Positions 1 to 5,518 of a stretch of DNA of 9,548 bases are shown here, in pieces. Position numbers and translations under genes: made by a program. Numbering within the stretch: the first letter of the stretch is position 1; the number at the start of each line of letters is the position of its first letter. The notes below the pieces were generated by a model. It did no database searches. It saw nothing but the letters and a program-made list of their open reading frames with translations, and was not told the origin of the DNA. Location: positions 1 to 9,548 of the forward strand of contig DJGZ01000081.1 in assembly GCA_002433025.1 (NCBI GenBank), in the 5' to 3' direction. This DNA is from Bacteroidales bacterium UBA5833 (GTDB lineage: Bacteria; Bacteroidota; Bacteroidia; Bacteroidales; Lentimicrobiaceae).

Positions 1-163
1 AATAAATAATAGACTCTATATAATTTATGCTTTAGTAAGTTTTGTATGAGATTTACCCGCATCCATCAGGCACCCGATGTACAACAAAAACCCGGGGCAG
101 GCTGTTTAAAACAGAAAAGAGGGCAGTGTGATAAAAAAATCAGTTAAAACCCTTGAAAATCCC

Positions 164-193
164 TTGTTAAATGGTTTATCCTCAGTATGTTTA
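164..193 (+). promoter_or_regulatory. Candidate Bacteroidota-type promoter for the GAPDH gene
   Basis: TTG at 164-166 is followed after exactly 19 bases by TATGTTTA at 186-193. This matches the Bacteroidota -33/-7 pattern (TTG, N19, TAnnTTTG) except for the last base. Transcription would start near 200, giving a leader of about 90 bases before the ATG at 292. The rest of 1-291 is AT-rich and holds no gene I can support. A short near-palindrome (CTGTTT at 102-107, AAACAG at 109-114) is the only other structure seen there. No Shine-Dalgarno sequence precedes the ATG. This is a pattern match only. Confidence 0.35.
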
Positions 194-291
194 TCCACTG
201 AAAGAAAACCGTAGGAAAATTTCTATTACACTGAAAATCAATTATATATTATTTTAATCACCAACAACCAACCGAATAAAACACACTGGAA

Positions 292-1539
292 ATGGAAAAA
301 GTGAACGGCAAAAACATCCTTGGCATAAACGGAGCCGGGCGTATCGGAAAACTAACCCTGTGGAACCACATTCTGAATAAGCACTTTGGCGGCATTGTGG
401 TAAACGTGGGGCGCGGGGTCGGAAAAAACCTGGAAGCTTTGCTCCACAACATAGAGAACGACTCCACTTATGGCTCGCTCAGCAGGTTCCTTTATGGCCA
501 TTCCGGGAAGAAGTGCGAAATCCGTATCATCGACAGCGAAAAGAACCTTGTGGAGATTGACGGCATGCCGGTTCAGTTCCTGCAGCAGGCACGCAACCCG
601 CGCGACATTAACTGGCCGGAGCACAACGTCAGGCTGGTGGTTGACTGTACCGGGGCTTTCCTCGACCCTACCCTGCCTGCCGATCATGCCAAAGGCAGTC
701 TGCGTGGCCACCTGGAGGCCGGAGCCGAAAAGGTTATCGCCAGCGCTCCCTTCAAAATCAAAGATTCCACCCAGAAAATGCCGGCCGACGCCTCCATGAT
801 GGTTTACGGGATCAACCACCTCGATTTTGATGCGCGCAAACACCACATCATATCTGCAGCCAGTTGCACCACCACGGGACTTTCGCACATGATCAGACCC
901 CTGCTCGAAACCCCGGAGACCTCTACCATCCTTACTGCCTCCATGTCAACCATTCATGCCAGCACCAGCACCCAGAGCATCCTCGATTCGGTGCCCTCCG
1001 CCGGCACCTCCGACCTGCGGAAAAGCCGCTCGGTGTTCAACAACATCATCATCACTTCAACAGGAGCAGCCAAAGCACTCGAAAAAATATTACCCGAAGT
1101 GCAGAAAATCGGCTTTATGGCCGACTCTGTGCGCATACCCACCAATACAGCCAGCCTTATTATCCTGAATATCACCTTCCACTCTCCCATCAACGATATC
1201 GGAGAGCCTGTGGTAACCCGCGAATTCCTGAACCAGATTTATCTGCAGGCTGCCAATGGCCCGTTGGCCGGAATGCTGGAGTTCAGCGAAAAACAAAATG
1301 TCTCCGCCGATATGATCGGCCGCCGTGCCGCGGTAGTGATCGAAGGGGTGGAAACCCATACCCGCACCGGTTTTATGGCGCTGAACCCCGACCTTCTCAG
1401 AAGTTTCGGCGTTGAGCTTACGCAGGATATCATGATCCCTGTCTGCCACGCTAAAATATTCGGCTGGTACGACAATGAGTTCGGCAGCTATGTGAACATG
1501 CTGGGCAAGCTTACCACTTACGTGGACATGAAGATGTAA
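292..1539 (+). CDS. gap: Divergent, long glyceraldehyde-3-phosphate dehydrogenase family protein
   Basis: The likely reaction is NAD(P)-dependent oxidative phosphorylation of glyceraldehyde 3-phosphate to 1,3-bisphosphoglycerate, in cytosolic glycolysis or gluconeogenesis. Visible family features are the Rossmann loop GINGAGRIGK (residues 11-20), the catalytic cysteine C192 in ASCTTTG, the catalytic histidine H222 in STIHAST, the phosphate-site segment TSTGAAKA (255-262), R281 in VRIPT, and WYDNEFG (392-398). The protein has 415 residues against about 330-340 for ordinary GAPDH, with roughly 40 extra residues on each side of the catalytic cysteine. Several normally fixed positions differ. The Asp that binds the adenosine ribose of NAD is replaced in VNVGRGV (V39, with R41 close by). 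The active-site TTNC is TTTG (T195, G196). The usual Tyr after NEFG is displaced by S399. Fold and catalytic Cys/His support the family; cofactor choice and in vivo direction are open. No signal peptide. It appears to be a single-gene unit. Confidence 0.88.
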   Translation: MEKVNGKNILGINGAGRIGKLTLWNHILNKHFGGIVVNVGRGVGKNLEALLHNIENDSTYGSLSRFLYGHSGKKCEIRIIDSEKNLVEIDGMPVQFLQQARNPRDINWPEHNVRLVVDCTGAFLDPTLPADHAKGSLRGHLEAGAEKVIASAPFKIKDSTQKMPADASMMVYGINHLDFDARKHHIISAASCTTTGLSHMIRPLLETPETSTILTASMSTIHASTSTQSILDSVPSAGTSDLRKSRSVFNNIIITSTGAAKALEKILPEVQKIGFMADSVRIPTNTASLIILNITFHSPINDIGEPVVTREFLNQIYLQAANGPLAGMLEFSEKQNVSADMIGRRAAVVIEGVETHTRTGFMALNPDLLRSFGVELTQDIMIPVCHAKIFGWYDNEFGSYVNMLGKLTTYVDMKM

Positions 1540-1580
1540 ACGGATTCAGGCATTCCCTTTTTGCACTGACTTTACTTTTC

Positions 1581-1740
1581 AGCGCGCACGTCTGCGTCCG
1601 TACTCTCCACTGTCAGCGCGGACGTCCTCGTCCGTGCTCATCCTGCCTATCCCAGCTGAGCGGACGTCCTCGTCCGTGCTCATCCTGCCTGTTTGCGGCC
1701 CGGTTAGCGCATCCGTCCTCGTCCGTGCCCATCCTGCTTG
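1581..1740. repeat. Tandem array of four imperfect palindromic repeats between convergent genes
   Basis: Four related units are centred on the loop-like tetranucleotides at 1591-1594, 1625-1628, 1667-1670 and 1716-1719, at spacings of 34, 42 and 49 bases. The best unit (1615-1638) folds into AGCGCGGACG, loop TCCT, CGTCCGTGCT: ten pairs with one G-T. Unit three keeps a six-pair core CGGACG/CGTCCG. Units one and four are degenerate in the left arm. In units two to four the shared right half is CGTCCTCGTCCGTGC, then CATCCTGC. The array fills the gap between the 3' ends of the GAPDH gene (+) and the GLUG gene (-), a typical place for REP-like elements. It could act as a bidirectional terminator or mRNA-end stabiliser; that is inference. 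Confidence 0.8.
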
Positions 1741-1763
1741 CCCCGGTCGATCAAGTAACCTGC

Positions 1764-1787
1764 AAAAAGAAACGGCCTTGAACAAGG
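1764..1787 (-). terminator. Weak candidate terminator for the GLUG-repeat gene
   Basis: Reading the minus strand just after the stop codon at 1799-1801, the sequence gives a short hairpin (CCTTG/CAAGG, 1776-1787) followed by a T-rich tract (complement of 1764-1772). The stem is only four to five pairs with a very tight loop, so termination may instead rely on the neighbouring palindromic repeats. Confidence 0.25.
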
Positions 1788-1798
1788 TTTAACCGGTT

Positions 1799-4429
1799 TT
1801 ACAACACTACCTTCCGGCTGATAAATCCCTTGTCGCTGGTGACTATGACCAGGTAAATACCGGAAGGCAGGCCCCGGGTACTTATGCTTGCCGAAGGTTC
1901 AACGCCGGCCTTCAGCTGCCTGAGCGTCTGACCGGAGAGATTAGATAGCTTTACTTCAGCACCTGCGGGAAGCCCGTCCAAAAGAAGTGTGCCGTTGAGC
2001 GTAATTACCTGCAAAGTTTTGCCTGAAGGCAACTCACCGGTTCCAAGTGTTGAGAAATGGATCAGAAACCGGTCGGGATCGTCGCCATCTTCGGACAAAA
2101 ATGAGTAAACAGGCAATTGCGACAGGTTAACCACGGTATTCGTTTTGCGGTCGGTGAGGTAGATGGTTGCCCCCGGAATGCTCCGGGTGAGCTCAATGTT
2201 AAATAAAGAAGCGCTGTTTTTCATAAATCCGAAAGGGATACACAGCTGCTCATTGATTTCAGGCAGGGTATTCAGGGCGAGGAAGGCATCCCAGGTGCGC
2301 GAGTAGAACATCGGTGCGAAACCCGGCAGAAAATGCGCGTCAAAATCCTCGTCAAAACCTCCGGTAGCACGGGAATCAAGCCGGATAACGCTCGGCTGGG
2401 CAGTTTGCCCTTCCATATCCCTGGCAGTGAGCAATATAAAATCGTCAGCCGCACCTTTGAGCAGGGGCGCGGTGCCGTGCACACGTGCATCAGCCGGAAT
2501 GGTAAGCGTTCCGTTGCCCCTGGTATAGACCATAAAGCCATTCATGGCAGGGATAAGCCCTCCTGTTTGGACAAGGGTCTGATAACTCCCTTCAGATGAG
2601 CTCCATAAATACATTGAAGAAGGAGGAATATTTGTTTTTACCCATGAACCGGTATTCCAGTTAATTGCGCTGGCAAACGGGTTGCCTGCGAGGTGAAATC
2701 CGGAAAATGCACTGTTGCTGGTATTTTCCAGGCCTGTGATGGTAACCGCGCTGGTGTTGAGCACGCCTGAAAAAGTCTTTACCCCTTCCTGCTCGTATGC
2801 TGCAAAGTAACCCACGCCGGGGATAAAAGTACTGATGTTGCTGGCGGCATCTTTCTGATTCAGCCAGCAGTCACTGATCCTGCTCTCGTCAAGCATAAGA
2901 AAGTCATAGTCATTGTTGCTTCCTGTTGGCGTCCAGCTTCCGTTTACAGGTTGAGCGGCCACCGGCGAAGACAGCAGTTGCCAGCCTGTTCCGTTGCTTA
3001 CCCGGCCGGCGGCGGATACAAAGCGCCCGATGGTCGCATTCAGGTTGCCTGATCCGTGAATAAGCGACCCGGTCCCGGTTTCATCGGCGGCGATCACCAA
3101 CCCCTGGGTCCCTGCATCGTTCAGAAAGAGTCCCTGCACTGTGAGGATGCCCGAAGGGGAGATGACAAGGCCCCCTCCCTCCTGTATAGATATTCCTTCA
3201 GGGATAAGCTGACCAGTAATGGCAGAATAGATAACCGGGTAGTTGATACATCCCCCGGGAATTACAACGATATCCCGGACTCCCGGCAGCCTCGCCGGGC
3301 TCCAGTTGCCTGCATTGCTCCAGTTGTCGGAAACACTTCCGTTCCAGGTGATATAGGATGTTGCAGGAACGTTGCGCAGCGATGGATAACCGCCGTTCGT
3401 GGCATCTGTTTGCCATACATCCGCAAAGTCGAAGCCGCTGAGGCTTGATTGCAATTTCATCTGCATGCTGGTAAGCCCCTTACCGGCAGCGGAAACCGAC
3501 ATGCCTGAGGATTGTGTATCCCAGTATGCATTGACAGCCGTTCCGTTAGCGGTGCCGCCGCTTGCAGTATTATTACCAACCAGGCCGCCTACCCCGGCAG
3601 CTCCGGTTCCGTTCACCCGGCCGGTTGAATAGCAACGTTCGATGACGCCACGGTTTATCATGCAACCGGCAAGTCCTCCGGCATAATATACATCCCAGCT
3701 TCCGGTTTTATTTGCGGTTACCGCTCCACGGGCATACGAGTCCAGAATAATCCCCTTTTGGTTGCATCCTGTCAACCCGCCGAATTTTTCCGCCTTCTGA
3801 CCCGGAGCGGGTTGAACACCGGAATAAATCACATCTATGTCGGCATAGCATTTCGAAATTATAGGATTACCGGCACCTCCCGGTGACGAAGCAACACCAT
3901 TGTTCGACCCTACCAGCCCGCCGGCTGAAGCATCGCCCGTTACGCTGCGCTTGCCGGCCATGCCGGTAGCCGAACAGCCTTCTATCAGGGTATAGATATT
4001 TCCGGTAACACAACCCGCCAGACTACCCGTGCGCTGAGCCCCGCGAACATTAACATTTACGAGATGTACATCGCGGATCACCACCGGAGCGGAAGCTGCC
4101 CCTTCTCCGATATGCCCGAAAAGGCCGATATCGGAAATGGAGGGCTTGCTGATGGTAAGATTTGATATAATTTTCCCGTTGCCGTTGTATTGGCCGGTAA
4201 ATTTCACTGACGTGCCTCCGCCACCGACAGGCTCCCAGTTGCTGACCGCCGACAGATCAATATCCTGGGTCTGAATAAAACAACTTCCGGGGTAATTCCG
4301 CACATTACCGAGGTCGGAAACCGTGGCCACCTGATAAGGACTGGCGACAGTGCCCAGACCTCCGCTGAATTGCGCGCCTGCCCAAGTGGTGAGCAGTAAA
4401 AGTAAAAATGAAAGATAGAATTTTTTCAT
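1799..4429 (-). CDS. Secreted GLUG-repeat protein with T9SS type A sorting domain
   Basis: An 876-residue extracellular or cell-surface protein of unknown ligand. An N-terminal Sec signal peptide (about 1-19, ending WAGAQ) is followed by a region with several GLUG motifs, the short Gly-rich beta-helix-like repeats seen in bacterial surface proteins. They appear as GLFGHIG (102-108), SLAGCVTG (136-143), GGLVGSNNG (170-178), GGLTGCNQ (217-224), GGLAGCMINRG (251-261) and GGLVGNN (281-287). Many are followed by the typical C-(Y/S) plus TG or RG pattern, for example CYSTGRV at 266-272. Residues 360-400 form a W-N-G...NW...PG..D..VIP module, and about 480-650 form a region common in large Bacteroidota secreted proteins (WQLLSSP, HLAGNPFAS, MNGFMVYT). 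The C-terminus (about 803-876, with GLPSGIYLVIV and ending SRKVVL) is a type A sorting domain, predicting export by T9SS and attachment or release at the surface. I see no catalytic motif; adhesin or polymer-binding roles are only guesses. The ATG at 4427-4429 gives the signal peptide directly and has no Shine-Dalgarno sequence. Confidence 0.85.
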   Translation of the reverse strand: MKKFYLSFLLLLLTTWAGAQFSGGLGTVASPYQVATVSDLGNVRNYPGSCFIQTQDIDLSAVSNWEPVGGGGTSVKFTGQYNGNGKIISNLTISKPSISDIGLFGHIGEGAASAPVVIRDVHLVNVNVRGAQRTGSLAGCVTGNIYTLIEGCSATGMAGKRSVTGDASAGGLVGSNNGVASSPGGAGNPIISKCYADIDVIYSGVQPAPGQKAEKFGGLTGCNQKGIILDSYARGAVTANKTGSWDVYYAGGLAGCMINRGVIERCYSTGRVNGTGAAGVGGLVGNNTASGGTANGTAVNAYWDTQSSGMSVSAAGKGLTSMQMKLQSSLSGFDFADVWQTDATNGGYPSLRNVPATSYITWNGSVSDNWSNAGNWSPARLPGVRDIVVIPGGCINYPVIYSAITGQLIPEGISIQEGGGLVISPSGILTVQGLFLNDAGTQGLVIAADETGTGSLIHGSGNLNATIGRFVSAAGRVSNGTGWQLLSSPVAAQPVNGSWTPTGSNNDYDFLMLDESRISDCWLNQKDAASNISTFIPGVGYFAAYEQEGVKTFSGVLNTSAVTITGLENTSNSAFSGFHLAGNPFASAINWNTGSWVKTNIPPSSMYLWSSSEGSYQTLVQTGGLIPAMNGFMVYTRGNGTLTIPADARVHGTAPLLKGAADDFILLTARDMEGQTAQPSVIRLDSRATGGFDEDFDAHFLPGFAPMFYSRTWDAFLALNTLPEINEQLCIPFGFMKNSASLFNIELTRSIPGATIYLTDRKTNTVVNLSQLPVYSFLSEDGDDPDRFLIHFSTLGTGELPSGKTLQVITLNGTLLLDGLPAGAEVKLSNLSGQTLRQLKAGVEPSASISTRGLPSGIYLVIVTSDKGFISRKVVL

Positions 4430-4509
4430 ACTTCGGGGGGTATTTATGCAATTTCAGATTGAAATGTCTTGATCAATAACCCGGAATTGCTCCGTTATTT
4501 ATGCTTATT

Positions 4510-4531
4510 CCTGTCGCTTTAATGCGACAGG
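4510..4531. promoter_or_regulatory. Perfect 8-bp inverted repeat upstream of the GLUG-repeat gene
   Basis: CCTGTCGC (4510-4517), spacer TTTAAT, GCGACAGG (4524-4531). It lies about 80-100 bases upstream of the GLUG gene start. No T-tract follows on either strand, so it does not look like a terminator. It could be a dimeric regulator site or a hairpin in the 5' untranslated region. Confidence 0.45.
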
Positions 4532-4553
4532 CAAACCAAAAAATCGACTTAAA

Positions 4554-4583
4554 TCAGGATATATTCAATATATTATCTCCTGA
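4554..4583. promoter_or_regulatory. 30-bp imperfect AT-rich palindrome
   Basis: TCAGGA (4554-4559) and TCCTGA (4578-4583) flank a perfect odd palindrome ATATATT-C-AATATAT (4559-4573). It lies about 125-155 bases upstream of the GLUG gene and 20 bases from the neighbouring GC-stemmed inverted repeat. An operator or a core promoter element is possible; no confident -33/-7 promoter for the GLUG gene was found. Confidence 0.4.
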
Positions 4584-4973
4584 AACCCGCAAAGTAACCG
4601 GTATGAGTCAAAAAAAATGTTTTACCGGTACCGATGTATAAATAATCATGAGCGGAGGTTGGTCTGAAGCGCTCCCGGGGCTGCCTTCCTGGGACGGGCA
4701 TTGAGGCATTGAATGAAGATCAATTATAAACCTTCTGTCCCGTGTCACAGATTGATGAAATTTAAAACCATCCTTTTTCTGATTAAATTGAACCGGATCT
4801 GCATATGGATCAATGACATCTTCACAGCCTGTTCGTCGGAGGCAGCTGAAAACGATCTTAAATACTGATTGTCATCAGGTTAACGAAATCAGGTAAAAAC
4901 CGGATTTTGCGAAGTTGCGCTTCAGTGGATAACGGAGTAAAGAAATCAGGTCCGGATAATTCCCGAAAATCAC

Positions 4974-4981
4974 TAATTTTG
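4974..4981 (+). promoter_or_regulatory. Candidate -7 promoter box for ridA
   Basis: TAATTTTG fits the Bacteroidota -7 consensus TAnnTTTG exactly and would start transcription near 4988, giving a leader of about 55 bases. There is no TTG at the expected -33 distance, so support is partial. Confidence 0.3.
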
Positions 4982-5043
4982 ACCCTTGGTGATTCAATGC
5001 CACTATTTAAGTAAATCAAAACCAACTTTATATTTCCAGTATC

Positions 5044-5421
5044 ATGAAAAAAGTAATTCACACCGAGAATGCCCCTAAGGCTGTTGGCCCTTACAGCCAG
5101 GCCATTGAAACCAACGGAACCCTTTACATCTCCGGCCAGATTCCTATTGATCCCGCAACGGGAAAGATTGTGGAAGGCGGCATTAAAGAACAGACCGAAC
5201 AGGTAATGAAAAACATCGGCGCTATCCTGAAAGCGGCCGGTTACAGCTATGCCGATGTGGTTAAATCCACCTGCCTGCTGTCGGACATGGACAACTTTGT
5301 GCCTATGAATGAGGTTTACGGAAAGTATTATTCCGAAAATCCTCCGGCCCGTGCCGCCTATGGCGTGGTACGCCTGCCCCTGGGCGTGCTTGTTGAAATT
5401 GAAACCATCGCAGCACGCTGA
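5044..5421 (+). CDS. ridA: RidA family 2-iminobutanoate/2-iminopropanoate deaminase
   Basis: A 125-residue cytosolic protein of the Rid (YjgF/YER057c/UK114) family, normal in length. The archetype hydrolyses reactive enamine/imine intermediates released by pyridoxal-phosphate enzymes such as threonine dehydratase, and works as a homotrimer. Family features include APKAVGPYSQA (10-20, with the conserved Y17), SGQIPIDP (30-37), and the segment PPARAAYGVVRLP (100-112). Within that segment R103 matches the substrate-carboxylate-binding arginine (R105 in E. coli RidA). E120 lies in VEIETIA, as in active deaminases. The cysteine two residues after that arginine in E. coli is alanine here (A105), a common variation. 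The ATG at 5044 aligns with the normal family N-terminus. It appears to be transcribed alone, with a terminator 20 bases after its stop. Confidence 0.95.
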   Translation: MKKVIHTENAPKAVGPYSQAIETNGTLYISGQIPIDPATGKIVEGGIKEQTEQVMKNIGAILKAAGYSYADVVKSTCLLSDMDNFVPMNEVYGKYYSENPPARAAYGVVRLPLGVLVEIETIAAR

Positions 5422-5442
5422 TCGCTGAAAACAGCCTTTTTG

Positions 5443-5470
5443 AAAGGCTTCCTTCCGGGAAGCCTTTTTT
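5443..5470 (+). terminator. Rho-independent terminator after ridA
   Basis: AAAGGCTTCC (5443-5452), loop TTCCG, GGAAGCCTTT (5458-5467), running into six T residues (5465-5470). Ten perfect pairs plus a T-tract is a strong intrinsic terminator. The left arm can also pair with AGCCTTT at 5433-5439, forming a competing seven-pair hairpin with loop TTG. Confidence 0.85.
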
Positions 5471-5518
5471 AACAGCCCCCGCGACAGTTTACCGGGTATT
5501 AATTCCATAATTACAGCT

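Larger units (their letters stand above)
4430..5043. other. Gene-free divergent intergenic region
   Basis: About 610 bases separate the starts of the GLUG gene (-) and ridA (+). I find no coding sequence with credible codon use or start. The region is mostly AT-rich but has a GC-rich patch near 4648-4706. That patch contains possible stems (GAGCG 4650-4654 with CGCTC 4670-4674; CCCGGG 4674-4679 with CCTGGG 4688-4693) and a perfect tandem 8-mer GGCATTGA (4697-4704 and 4705-4712). The palindrome TACCGGTA lies at 4623-4630. TATTTATGC occurs twice (4441-4449, 4496-4504). The region probably carries both promoters and may hold a structured leader or small RNA, which I cannot confirm. Confidence 0.6.

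Noticed and set aside
352..888. Minus-strand open frame opposite the GAPDH gene
   Set aside because: It is a shadow of the conserved GAPDH coding frame.
1579..1785. 68-residue minus-strand open frame with repeated STDEDVR
   Set aside because: It is the translation of the palindromic repeat array; the peptide repeat is produced by the DNA repeat and there is no supporting start context or domain.
4648..4704. Very short open frame (18 codons) in the intergenic region
   Set aside because: Too short, with no start context or conservation evidence; the patch is better described as non-coding structure.
4430..5043. Possible replication origin suggested by a DnaA-box-like site
   Set aside because: Only one near-match is present here, with no cluster of boxes and no dnaA, dnaN or partition genes nearby.
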